Shown in pieces: positions 17,298-25,850 of a stretch of 64,000 nt of DNA. This stretch comes from Streptomyces sp. S4.7. GTDB lineage: Bacteria; Actinomycetota; Actinomycetes; Streptomycetales; Streptomycetaceae. Every line of letters begins with the position of its first letter. Position 1 is the first letter of the stretch. The translations under genes were made by a program, and so were the position numbers. Below the pieces are notes generated by a model that was given only the letters and a program-made list of their open reading frames with translations, had not been told where the DNA came from and did no database searches. The stretch lies in the NCBI RefSeq assembly GCF_010384365.1, contig NZ_CP048397.1, positions 7,383,683 through 7,447,682 of the forward strand, read 5' to 3'.

Positions 17298-18881
17298 TCA
17301 GGACGGGCAGGCGTCCGCGTCCGCGCCGCGGTACGTGCGGTACACGGGCGCCGGGTCGCGCCCGCCGGTCCGTCGCGGATGCTCGACGACGGGCACGGGT
17401 TTGCAGGCGGCCCACTGGTCGTTCGCGTCCGGACCCTCGAAGCCGTACGTCCCGGCGGCGCCCACCAGACAGGAGTTGCAGGTGCTGCCGGAGATGCTGG
17501 GAATGACCAGCGTGTGGAAGACGTCGTCCTTCGACGGCAGGTAGGCGGCCCCCGGCGTCCGGGTGTCGTCCTCGTTGATCTCGGTGAACGTACGGTCCAC
17601 GGCGTCGGCGAGCAGGGTGAAGGCGTCGTGGTACATGACGGCGTAACCGTCGTCGAGCGGTTTGACGCCCAACTCGTGTGCGTCGTCCAGCGCGCGGAAG
17701 CCGTCGAGGAACCGGCCCAGCGCCTTCTTCGGCTCGGACCCCTCGGCCCACCACCGCGGGTCGACGGCGGACGCGTCGACGATCGTGGCCCGCGCCTCCT
17801 CCAGCCACCGGGTGGACTCGTCCGTGGTGAGGGTGGGCTCCAGCCCTATGCCGACCTTCAGGATGCGCAGCTCCGAGGTGCGCCCGCAGGTGCCTTCCTG
17901 CGCGAGGCGCGCGACGAAGGCGGGCAGGTCCTGGTCGCGGCCGGCGAAGAAGACCGTGTCGGACTTCTCGTTGCAGATCTTCTGTACGGCGTCGGTGAAC
18001 CGCTGCGGGATGCCCCGGGCGGTTCCGGACGAGCCGATGAAGTTGGAGCTGTGGTTCGACAGGTCGTACGTGTCGTTGAAGTGCCGCTCGAAGACGGCGC
18101 GCAGATTCTTCGAGTACACGTCCTCGTCGCGGTTGTCCCACACCAGGAACCCCTTGCGGTCCGCCGGGTTCCTGTCCAGATAGAGCTTCAGCGCGCGGGT
18201 GAACTGGTCGTTGTTCGGGGAGGTCTTGAAGAAGTACGTGGAGTTCATGTCGGCCGAGGTGATGACCGGGCCGACGGTGGGGATCTTGAGCTTGCTCAGC
18301 GCCCGGATCGTGTCCCGTGTCTCCGCAGTGCTGCTCGGGATGCCGGTCACCCCCACCAGCGGTGAGGCGGTTTCCTCCGACAGTTCGGCCAGCCGCTCGA
18401 CGACGGGCTCCCAGGCGTCGAGGTTCCGGCCGTCGGGGGCCAGCAGTAACTGGTAGCGCGGTCCGCCGAAACTGTTCGCCTGACGCTGCGCCGTCAGTGC
18501 CCCGGCGAGTCCCCGGCGGATCATGTCCGTCGTCATCGCGCTGTGCTCGTCCGCCGTGAAGGGCATCATCAACGCGATCCGTACGTACGGGATCCTGGGC
18601 CCGCTCGACGGGTCCTCCCAGCCCTTGCGTACACGGGCGTTCTCGTCCGCGACGGCCCGGATGAGGCTCGCGACCTCCGGGTCGGCCTCGAAGACACCCT
18701 CGGTGACACCCACGCAGTCACCGCCGATCTCCTCCAGCTCGTCACCGCACGGACCGGGACCCCGTAAGAGAGAGACCACGAGCGCGATCACGGCTGCGGT
18801 CAGCGCCACGAGACCGAGTACGGCCAGCCACTCGACCGGGCCCCACTCGCGGGGATGACGACGGAACAGACGGACCAACAT
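17298..18881 (-). CDS. Membrane-anchored type-1 periplasmic-binding (Leu/Ile/Val receptor-like) protein
   Basis: A 527-residue protein with a short cytoplasmic tip, one transmembrane helix (WLAVLGLVALTAAVIALVVS, about 18-37) and a large extracytoplasmic domain. That domain reads as a branched-chain-amino-acid-receptor fold: RIALMMPFT, PLVGVTGIPSSTAETRDTIR, KIPTVGPVITSADMNS and DTVFFAGRDQDLPAFV are typical hinge and ligand-pocket segments. It has a membrane anchor rather than a lipobox, and no ABC permease or ATPase gene is near, so it is more likely a sensor than a transporter subunit. The start lies 9 bases from the stop of the preceding P-loop gene, so the two are surely co-transcribed. Confidence 0.75.
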   Translation of the reverse strand: MLVRLFRRHPREWGPVEWLAVLGLVALTAAVIALVVSLLRGPGPCGDELEEIGGDCVGVTEGVFEADPEVASLIRAVADENARVRKGWEDPSSGPRIPYVRIALMMPFTADEHSAMTTDMIRRGLAGALTAQRQANSFGGPRYQLLLAPDGRNLDAWEPVVERLAELSEETASPLVGVTGIPSSTAETRDTIRALSKLKIPTVGPVITSADMNSTYFFKTSPNNDQFTRALKLYLDRNPADRKGFLVWDNRDEDVYSKNLRAVFERHFNDTYDLSNHSSNFIGSSGTARGIPQRFTDAVQKICNEKSDTVFFAGRDQDLPAFVARLAQEGTCGRTSELRILKVGIGLEPTLTTDESTRWLEEARATIVDASAVDPRWWAEGSEPKKALGRFLDGFRALDDAHELGVKPLDDGYAVMYHDAFTLLADAVDRTFTEINEDDTRTPGAAYLPSKDDVFHTLVIPSISGSTCNSCLVGAAGTYGFEGPDANDQWAACKPVPVVEHPRRTGGRDPAPVYRTYRGADADACPS

Positions 18882-18890
18882 GCTTCCTCC

Positions 18891-20981
18891 TCACTCGCCG
18901 GGGATGGGCAACGGGCGTTTCCTGCGGGCCGCGACGGGCCAGCTGCGGGCCGCCTGGCCCAGCACGGCGTGCCAGGACCGGTGCCGCGGCGAGAGGAACG
19001 CCAGCTCCTCGCCGACCGCCTTGCACATGTCCGGGTCCGGCTCGGCGTGCGGCTCCGACACATGCCACAGGGCGTGCAGCAGCCGGTTGACGCAGCGCTC
19101 GATCTCGTCCAGCTCCGCGTACCGGCCGTCGTGCGCCCCGAGCGCGACCTGTGTCCGTTCGTCGAACCAGTCCCCGGCCGGCGGAGTCGGTGGTGTCGGC
19201 GCCGTCGCCGCGTACCGCAGGCACAACACCCAGTGCGCCGCGGCCTGTTCGTCCTGCTCCGACTGGAACTCCTCGGCCAGCGCCGCGACGACCGTCTCGG
19301 CGTTCCCGGCGGCGAGCGTGTGCCGCAGCGCGTCCGCCTCCCCGCTCTCGCCCCGCTGGGCGTGGTGTATCCGCAGGAAGCGGTGGATCTCCTGCCAGCC
19401 CCGGCCGTCCTCCACCCCGCGCGACGTACGCCGCGCCTCGTGCACCAGCAGGGTCTGCAACAGCATGTCCGCGACCAGCGGCTCGTCCGGGCTGGTGAGC
19501 CGCTGCCACTGCTGGTCCTCCAGATAGTCGGTCGCCGAGTTCGCGGGCAGCTGGTCGGGTCCCTGGAAGCGCAGATGGGCCGCCAGGGCCTCCGCCGCCG
19601 TGCTGTCACGGGCGAGGGAGAGCAGCGTCAGCCGGTCGCGCTGGCGCCGGTCCGGCAGCAGCCGCTCCAGAAGCACCTCGGTGACCGCGCGCCCCTCCTT
19701 CGTGGTCAGTTCGAGCAGCCCTCGCGGCTCCACGCCGGCACCCCGCCCGGTCGCGTCCAGGACCGCCGCGCACAGCACGGTGGTCGCCGCGGGATGCCCG
19801 CCCGTCAGCGAGTGCACGGCGGATGCCAGATACGGGTGGAGCGGCCGGGCCGGCCGGTCCGGCACCAGCAGCGGCAGGATGTCGTCCCGGCTCAGCGGGG
19901 CGAGCGGCACGGCGAGCAGACCGGCGGACGGCGCGCGGCCCCGGCGCTCCCAGCCGGAGGACCGCACCACGTCGACGAGTTCCCGCCGGATCGCGTCGTC
20001 GTCGTCCTCCGGCAGCTCACCGAGCCGGGTGGCCACGACGACGAGCTCCTCGTGGTCGGGGCGTTCGGGCAGCGCCCGGTTCTTCAGGAGCAGATCGAGG
20101 AAGGTCCGGCCCGCCGTGTGGTGGGCGTCGTCGAGCAGCACCAGCGGCCACGGCTCCCGGTTCCACCGCTGGAGCCGTCCGTAGGAGGCGGCGATGTCGT
20201 GCAGGAAGGCGGCCATCAGACTCTGCTCGGCGAAGTCCCGGTAGTCACCGCCCTGGTGGAACCACTCGCCGAGCAGCGGCAGCGGATCCTGGCCGTCCGT
20301 GCCCGGCGGGAAGCGGCGCCCGTACCAGTCGCGGGCGGGACCCGGACCGTACCGCTCGGTGTACTCCGCCATCACCGCGTCCGTGACCGCCTCGCCGTCC
20401 CGGTCCCGGTCCCGGTCCCCGTCCCGCTCCGCGCCGTCGCCCGCCGCGTCCTTCAGCCGGCCCTCGACCGCGGTGGCCCAGGTGTGCCGCAGCGCGTCCT
20501 CGTCCCCGTCGGCGAGCCGGCAGGCCCGCAGCAGCCGGGCGTGCAGCAGACACGTCGCGTCCCGCTGCTCCGAGTTGTCGCGTTCCCAGCCGGAGACCGC
20601 GAACAGGCCGGGAGTCAGGACCGGGAAACGACGCCGCAGACCGGGCGCGAGAGCGCACACCAGCTCCGCCAGAACCCCGACGAGGGTCGACGCGGTGGCG
20701 GCGGCGCCGTCGTCCGGGGCGTACGGCAGGGTGCCCGACTCGGTCGGCACGACCTTGACATGGGCCAGCGGGAGCCGGTCCCGGTAGTGCGACGCGAGGT
20801 CGGCCAGGACGGCGCTGCGCCCCATGCCGTGGTGGCCCGTGACCAGGACCACGGGCAGATCGCCGTGGTGTTCCCGGGGCGTACGGGACCTCTCGTCGTA
20901 TGTCAGACCGGTGAGGCGGGGGACCAGCGAGCGCAGCAGCGGATCCCGGCCGTGGAGGGGGGACATACCCGAGGAGCGCAT
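18891..20981 (-). CDS. Large P-loop (STAND-like) ATPase-related protein with Arg in Walker A
   Basis: A 696-residue soluble protein. Near the N-terminus LHGRDPLLRSLVPRL resembles the segment before the P-loop in STAND and orc/AAA proteins, then PVVLVTGHHGMGRSAVLADL (43-62) is the Walker A region, where the usual GxxGxGKS lysine is replaced by arginine. PWPLVLLDDAHHTAG is a good Walker B. Further blocks (VVVATRLGELPEDDDD, TGGHPAATTVLCAAVL) fit sensor and lid parts. The C-terminal half is helical without repeats I can name. It is directly upstream of the receptor-like membrane gene (9 bases). Whether it hydrolyses ATP is doubtful given the Arg. Confidence 0.65.
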   Translation of the reverse strand: MRSSGMSPLHGRDPLLRSLVPRLTGLTYDERSRTPREHHGDLPVVLVTGHHGMGRSAVLADLASHYRDRLPLAHVKVVPTESGTLPYAPDDGAAATASTLVGVLAELVCALAPGLRRRFPVLTPGLFAVSGWERDNSEQRDATCLLHARLLRACRLADGDEDALRHTWATAVEGRLKDAAGDGAERDGDRDRDRDGEAVTDAVMAEYTERYGPGPARDWYGRRFPPGTDGQDPLPLLGEWFHQGGDYRDFAEQSLMAAFLHDIAASYGRLQRWNREPWPLVLLDDAHHTAGRTFLDLLLKNRALPERPDHEELVVVATRLGELPEDDDDAIRRELVDVVRSSGWERRGRAPSAGLLAVPLAPLSRDDILPLLVPDRPARPLHPYLASAVHSLTGGHPAATTVLCAAVLDATGRGAGVEPRGLLELTTKEGRAVTEVLLERLLPDRRQRDRLTLLSLARDSTAAEALAAHLRFQGPDQLPANSATDYLEDQQWQRLTSPDEPLVADMLLQTLLVHEARRTSRGVEDGRGWQEIHRFLRIHHAQRGESGEADALRHTLAAGNAETVVAALAEEFQSEQDEQAAAHWVLCLRYAATAPTPPTPPAGDWFDERTQVALGAHDGRYAELDEIERCVNRLLHALWHVSEPHAEPDPDMCKAVGEELAFLSPRHRSWHAVLGQAARSWPVAARRKRPLPIPGE

Positions 20982-21166
20982 GTGATCGCGTCACGCACCC
21001 TTCGTCCGTCGCCGTTTCCCGAGACACAACCGTCGATTTCCCTACCAATGAAGCCCGGAATCAACGAACTTACCGGTCGGGTAAGCGCTCTCGCCAGGCC
21101 GACACCACACTCTGTCACCCGGTTGTGACAGGTGGGACCGGCCGGCGCACGCGTCCGGGGACGGCT

Positions 21167-24100
21167 TCAGGGATGCGGATGGATGTCGAGTTCGACGTTC
21201 TCGGGAAGCGCGTCCGCCCCGCGGATCTCACCCGCGTAGGAGAGCCGGACCAGCCGGAGCCGGCGCAGCCCGGCCAGGGATCCGAGGTCAAGCTCCGAGA
21301 CCTGCGACAGATGGATTTCCTCAAGTCCCGGAAGTCGCCTGGCGATTCGCCGCAGCGGCACCGCCGCGCCCGGTCGGGCCCGCACCGTCAGATGCGTGAC
21401 CTGAGGGATCTCCGTACGCGGCGCGAACAGCAGCATGCTGAGCTGCTGCGGCGACAGGGTCAGCCGCCGCATATCAGGCAACTCGCCGAGCAGGGAGCCC
21501 CATTCGTCGGGCGTCACGCGATCGCTCGCGTCCTGGAGCCGCAGCTCCTCCAGCCCTCGGCAGCGCACGATCCCCGCGAGCTGCGCGGCGGCCGGCGGCA
21601 GGGACAGCAGACGCAGCTCGGCGGCGCGCGGCAGGTCGGTCAGACCGCGCCACGGCACTTCCGGCCCCACCAGCAGCCCTTCGAGCGCCGGGCAGTCCGA
21701 CAGCTTCAGCAGCGGCTCGAACTGGGGGAGATCCCGCAGCTCCAGCCGCCGCAGTCGCGGCAGCCGGGTCAGGGGTGTCGGATCCTTCACGTTCCGGCAC
21801 CCCTGGAGCGCCAGCGTCTCCAGCTCCGGATAGACGGACAGCACGTCCAGGTCGTCCAGTTGGAGCGTGTTGTGCAGCCGCAGCTCACGAAGCCGCCGCG
21901 GATTGAGCGCCGTGCGGATCTCCTCGGGACCGAAGTCACCGTGCAGGCCTACGCGTCGATAGCCGGACATGGTGCGCAGGGCGTCCAGCTCGGCGTGCGA
22001 GCGAACCGTCACCGTCTCGTCCGGCGCGGTCTCCAGGAGCGGCCGTACGATCTCCTCCGCGTACACCAGTGTGTCGAACCGGTCCCAGTGGTCGAGGAGT
22101 TGGGCCCGCACGGCGGACTGGGTCGTCTCCAGGAACTCACGGAGCCGGGGGATCGCCGCGTCACCGCCGATCTGGCATATCGCGTGGACGGTCGCGAGCT
22201 CCTCGTCGCCCTCCAGATCCTTCGCACGCGGCAGCAGGCCGAGCAGCAGCGGGCCGGTCTGGGCCAGCGATCTCGCCTCGCGCAGACTGCGCGGAGGCAG
22301 CATCCGCGCCGCGCGGTCCTCGATCGCCTCACGGACCGTCGGCTCCAGACGCGTCGCCTGTTCGAGGGAGGCGAGGGCGAGGAGACGCAACCGCGCCTGC
22401 ACCGCCGCGTCCTTCTCCCGGTCGCCCCGCTCCCGCAGACGGGTCAGCAGGTCGGCGCGTTCCTGGTGTCTCGCCTGTGCGACGGCCATCTGAACCACGT
22501 CCTCCCACTGGTCCAAGTGCGCGTTGTTCACCAGCATGCCCGTGTCGCGCTCCTCCAGCACCGCACGGGCCCCGAGGAAGTCCTGAAAGGTCCGGTGGAT
22601 GAAGCTCACCGCACCCGCGGCGGGCTCCCGCAGCAGGCCCGAGCGGTCCAGCAGGTGCTGAAGCGCCTCTTCCGGCGTACCGACCTCAGCCAGGCGCGGT
22701 ACGGAGGGCTGGAGCCGGCGCACCACGTCCACCGCGTCCGCCAGTTCCAGCTGTGTGCGCTCGTTGCGCAGCAGCCAGTACGCCAGCCGCTGGAGCGGTT
22801 CCGTCGCGGACTTCTGGTCCAGCTCCGGGCGGTGGCCGGGCCCGTACACCTCGCGCTCCAGGTCGCGCCGCTCCAACAGCATGGACAGCGCCGCCTCGTA
22901 CAGCGAGGCGCGGCCCTGCGGCAGGAAACCGCGGCGCTCCCGGTGCAGGGCGCACATCAGCGCGCACATCAGCGGGTTGGTCGCCAGCCGGCTCAACTCG
23001 GGGCTGCTGCGCAGCGACAGCGTCAGCGATTCACCCAGCTCCCGCGTCGCCCCGGCCGCCGTGTGCCAGCGCCGGATGAACTGCCGCATGTCGGCCGGGC
23101 GCATCGCGCTGAGCGTGTACTCCTGGAAGCCCTCGCGCGCCAGCCACTGCCGGTCGAGTGCCGAGGGGCGCGAGGTGAGCAGCCACAGATTGCCCGGGAA
23201 GACGGCGATCAGCTTCTTGAGCCAGGCCCTGGCGCGGACCCGTTCGGCCTTGGGGATCTCGTCGGCGCCGTCGATCAGGAGCAGGCCGCGCCCGTGCTGC
23301 AACACCCGCGCCGCCCATCCGTCGGGCTCGGTGCCCACCAGCGGACAGCGGATCCAGCGCAGGAAGTCCTCGGGCATGGGCAGTTCGGCGTCCTTGCGCA
23401 CCAGCGCGCGCAGCGGCAGTACGAACGGCACGCGCCCGTACAACTGCGGCAGGCCGCCGGGCACCCGGTCCTGCTGCGCCGTGGTGAGGGCCAGCCACTG
23501 GACGAGCGTCGTCTTGCCGGTGCCCGCGACCCCGCGCAGCAGGACCCGCTCATGACTGGCGAGAAGCGCCTCGGCGGGGCCGCCGGCGCGCTCCGCCTCC
23601 GAGTCCCGGTCCCCGCCCGGCTCCCCGCTCGCCATGGGCACCGGGTCCGTGCCACCCCGGTACGGCATGGCCTCCAGGCTCAGGTACGCGGACTCCAACG
23701 GCCAGTCCTGGCCGTCCGGTTCGCGCAGGTCGACGCCGTAGATCGTGAGACGGCCGTGGCTTTCGACGACATAGCGCGCGTACGCCTCCTCGAACTCGGT
23801 GTCCTGGCGGCTGATGTCGGGCAGCCGATCCAGCAGCCGGTCCAACTTCTCGCTCTGCTCGCGCAGTTCGCGGCTCTGCTCGATCTGGGCGCGGGCCGCG
23901 AAGCCCGCCTGCCGGCTGAAGAGGCGTACGAGATGCACGCACGCCGTCTCCAGAAGACGGTCGTGGAAGCGGGCGGCGTCGTCGCTGAGGAGCCGTCGGG
24001 TGTCGGGGCCCGCGCTCCTGGACAGCTCGGCGGCCAGCCGTTCGGGTCCCAGCGCGAAGGCGTGCACGTCGTCCATGTCGAGATCGCCGAGCGCGTGCAG

Positions 24101-24388
24101 GGTACGGGTCAGGGCCTGGCCGACGGCGTCGTGCTCGTCGGCGCCGACCGGCGGGTCGTGGGGTCCGGCCGCGCTCACCGCGCGGCGCACCAACTCGCGG
24201 GCGAGCTTGTGCAGATCGTCCTCGGTGAGGGTGCGGTGCTCCTTGGTGAAGGCGACCAGCCGGCGGATCGGGATCGGCCGGTCGCCGAACTCCGCCTCGG
24301 GCACCTTGTTGGCCGGTAACAGCAGCCGTTTCAGCACCGGCACGACCACCGCGGACGCGATCCGCAGCCCCACCACGCCGCCGTCCAC
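21167..24388 (-). CDS. NACHT-domain NTPase with leucine-rich C-terminus (NLR-like)
   Basis: A protein of about 1073 residues. Residues 1-275 are mostly helical, beginning with a hydrophobic stretch (VVGLRIASAVVVPVLKRLLL). The NACHT NTPase follows: Walker A GVAGTGKTT at 286-294, Walker B GLLLIDGADE at 368-377 and the LLTSRPS sensor at 403-409, then winged-helix segments (FIHRTFQDFLGARAV). From about 800 the chain has leucine-rich repeats (LRELRLHNTLQLDDLDVL, LETLALQGC, LRRLELRDLPQFEPLL). This is the layout of bacterial NLR-related (bNACHT) proteins, several of which protect against phages; others are regulatory. The GTG at 24388 is chosen for GGGAGGGGG six bases before it; a GTG at 24418 is in frame. 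It stands 185 bases upstream of the P-loop/receptor pair on the same strand. Confidence 0.85.
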   Translation of the reverse strand: MDGGVVGLRIASAVVVPVLKRLLLPANKVPEAEFGDRPIPIRRLVAFTKEHRTLTEDDLHKLARELVRRAVSAAGPHDPPVGADEHDAVGQALTRTLHALGDLDMDDVHAFALGPERLAAELSRSAGPDTRRLLSDDAARFHDRLLETACVHLVRLFSRQAGFAARAQIEQSRELREQSEKLDRLLDRLPDISRQDTEFEEAYARYVVESHGRLTIYGVDLREPDGQDWPLESAYLSLEAMPYRGGTDPVPMASGEPGGDRDSEAERAGGPAEALLASHERVLLRGVAGTGKTTLVQWLALTTAQQDRVPGGLPQLYGRVPFVLPLRALVRKDAELPMPEDFLRWIRCPLVGTEPDGWAARVLQHGRGLLLIDGADEIPKAERVRARAWLKKLIAVFPGNLWLLTSRPSALDRQWLAREGFQEYTLSAMRPADMRQFIRRWHTAAGATRELGESLTLSLRSSPELSRLATNPLMCALMCALHRERRGFLPQGRASLYEAALSMLLERRDLEREVYGPGHRPELDQKSATEPLQRLAYWLLRNERTQLELADAVDVVRRLQPSVPRLAEVGTPEEALQHLLDRSGLLREPAAGAVSFIHRTFQDFLGARAVLEERDTGMLVNNAHLDQWEDVVQMAVAQARHQERADLLTRLRERGDREKDAAVQARLRLLALASLEQATRLEPTVREAIEDRAARMLPPRSLREARSLAQTGPLLLGLLPRAKDLEGDEELATVHAICQIGGDAAIPRLREFLETTQSAVRAQLLDHWDRFDTLVYAEEIVRPLLETAPDETVTVRSHAELDALRTMSGYRRVGLHGDFGPEEIRTALNPRRLRELRLHNTLQLDDLDVLSVYPELETLALQGCRNVKDPTPLTRLPRLRRLELRDLPQFEPLLKLSDCPALEGLLVGPEVPWRGLTDLPRAAELRLLSLPPAAAQLAGIVRCRGLEELRLQDASDRVTPDEWGSLLGELPDMRRLTLSPQQLSMLLFAPRTEIPQVTHLTVRARPGAAVPLRRIARRLPGLEEIHLSQVSELDLGSLAGLRRLRLVRLSYAGEIRGADALPENVELDIHPHP

Positions 24389-25009
24389 AGCAGCCCCCTC
24401 CCTCACCCGCGTCGCCACGCCCCCGTGCGGGGCCGGTGCGACCGTACGGGGCCCGCGGGCCCCGTACCCCGCCTCAGAGTAGCGGCGAAGGACCCGCCGG
24501 GGTCAGGGCTCGCAGAGGTCGCGCGGCGCCCGCGCGCCGTCGCACTCCCCGCGCGTACCGCCCACGGCGATCGCCCGGCCGTACCGGGCCCCGGCTGTGC
24601 CGGTGGACGGTGCCCCGGGGGCGGCGTACCGGCCCCGGGGCACCGGGGGAGCCGCGGACGCCGGTCGGTTGCCGTGGGGGGTCCCGGCGTCCGCGACTGG
24701 TTCATGGCGGTCCTGTCCGATCAGGCGGTCGGCTTCGCCTGATCGGACAGACACTAGGCAAGAGGCCGGGCCCATGCGCAGGGCCTCAGGGCCCACTCGC
24801 GGGCCCAGCGGGCGGAAAGGGCCCCCGTCCGGGCGGCGTTTGGTGCCGGTTCGGGTGTCTTGGGTGTGGGGACGGGTGCGGGGCGACGGGCTCGCCGGGG
24901 ATCGGCGTACCGCGTCGGCGCGCAGTACCGTGGAGTACACGAGGGCCGCCGGACGTCCCGCCGAGGGAGCGCCGGGCCCGGGAACGTCGTAGGTGGAGAG
25001 GTGCTCCGT
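24389..25009. other. Long divergent intergenic region
   Basis: About 620 bases between the NACHT gene and the plus-strand gene at 25010. Several frames stay open here on both strands, but none has a convincing start, ribosome site or recognisable product. The only clear structure is the perfect hairpin at 24713-24750. A minus-strand frame ending at 24503 has a C-terminal part with two cysteines (GECDGARAPRDLCEP) but no supported start. Confidence 0.5.
24713..24750. terminator. Perfect 15-bp hairpin in a divergent gap
   Basis: CTGTCCGATCAGGCG and its exact complement enclose an 8-base loop (GTCGGCTT). No T-run follows on either strand. As a factor-independent terminator it would be oddly placed, because both flanking genes are transcribed away from it; it could end an unseen transcript, or be an operator or a small RNA stem. 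Confidence 0.55.
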
Positions 25010-25420
25010 ATGGACTCGGATCGTGCTGAGCGTCTGACGGCGGAGCTGCGCTCGCGCGGCGTCATGGCGCACATGGTGCACGCGGGTGTCTACGAGTTCG
25101 GTATCCGGGTCGTCCTCGACGACAGGATCGAGGCGCTCTGGGACATGGACGGGGCGGCGGGGCTCGACGCGGAGATCGTCAACGAGGGGGCCCTGATCGG
25201 GTTCGTCCCCCATGTGCCCGGGTCGGAGGACTACAGCGAAGAGCAGCTCGTGAACTGCATCGCCACCACGAACTACGCCCTGGACGCCCTCCAGCGACCC
25301 GCCGAGCGTACGGAGGGGCGGACGGCGCCCGTCCGCTCGCCGGACCAGCCGCCGCAGGCGACACCGCCGGCCCCGCGACGCCGGTGGCGTGCCCACTGGA
25401 TCAGGCGGGGCCCGCGCTGA
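25010..25420 (+). CDS. Conserved small hypothetical protein
   Basis: A 136-residue acidic protein starting MDSDRAERLTAELRSRGVMA with GGTGGAG upstream of the start. It has an alpha/beta look (VYEFGIRVVLDDRIEALWDM), and a disordered, proline- and arginine-rich tail after about residue 95. I recognise no domain. It seems to be a single-gene unit. Confidence 0.55.
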   Translation: MDSDRAERLTAELRSRGVMAHMVHAGVYEFGIRVVLDDRIEALWDMDGAAGLDAEIVNEGALIGFVPHVPGSEDYSEEQLVNCIATTNYALDALQRPAERTEGRTAPVRSPDQPPQATPPAPRRRWRAHWIRRGPR

Positions 25421-25465
25421 CCGGGACGGAGGCGGACGGGGAGCGGACGCCGCGGATGAGCCGGC

Positions 25466-25817
25466 ATGCGCGCCCTCGCCTACGCCGCCTCGCTCCAGCA
25501 GCCCGTCCTCGTCATCCACGTCAGCACGGGCGTCGCCGAAGCCGAACGCTTTTGGGACCAGTGGCTGTTGTGGGGCGACCATCTGCCCCCTCCAGGAGCT
25601 CGTCTCCCCCTGTCGCGCCGTCATCGCCCCCCTCGTCAACTACAACGAGGCCCTGCACCGCCGGCGGCCCGACCTCACTCTCACCGTGATCCTCCCGGAG
25701 ATCGTGGTGAGCCAACGGCGCTGCAGCGCGCTGCATGGCCGCACCGCGCCCCGGCTGCGCCGGGCGCTGCGCCCGCTGCGCAAGGTCGTCGTCACCACGC
25801 TCCCGTTCCATGTCTGA
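25466..25817 (+). pseudogene. APC-type amino-acid permease, C-terminal remnant with frameshift
   Basis: Two overlapping frames together read as the cytoplasmic C-terminal domain of a Streptomyces APC permease: MRALAYAASLQQPVLVIHVS and RFWDQWLLWGDHLP in the first frame, then LVSPCRAVIAPLVNYNEALH, TLTVILPEIVV and ALRPLRKVVVTTLPFHV in the next. The frame changes near 25585 by one inserted base. All transmembrane segments, normally about 450 residues before this point, are missing. So this is a 5'-truncated, frameshifted relic of a transporter. Confidence 0.75.
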
Positions 25818-25844
25818 CGGCGGCCCGGCCCCTTTGGTATGTTC
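25815..25844 (+). promoter_or_regulatory. Putative promoter for a leaderless methyltransferase mRNA
   Basis: CTGACG (25815-25820) and TATGTT (25839-25844), separated by 18 bases, resemble -35 and -10 boxes of the principal sigma factor. The A of the ATG at 25851 lies 7 bases behind the -10 box, and no ribosome binding site precedes it, so transcription could start on the start codon itself. Confidence 0.45.
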
Positions 25845-25850
25845 CCGACA

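Noticed and set aside
18855..21128. A plus-strand frame open for more than 750 codons
   Set aside because: It lies antisense to the P-loop gene, has Arg/Gln/His-rich low-complexity composition and no ribosome site; long antisense frames are normal in very GC-rich DNA.
21125..24319. A plus-strand frame open for more than 1000 codons
   Set aside because: Exact antisense shadow of the NACHT-LRR gene, whose motifs (Walker A and B, LRR) are unmistakable on the minus strand.
12362..24388. A prophage or integrative element carrying the NACHT block
   Set aside because: No integrase, att repeats, structural phage genes or plasmid transfer genes are seen; base composition does not change at the block's ends as far as can be judged by eye.
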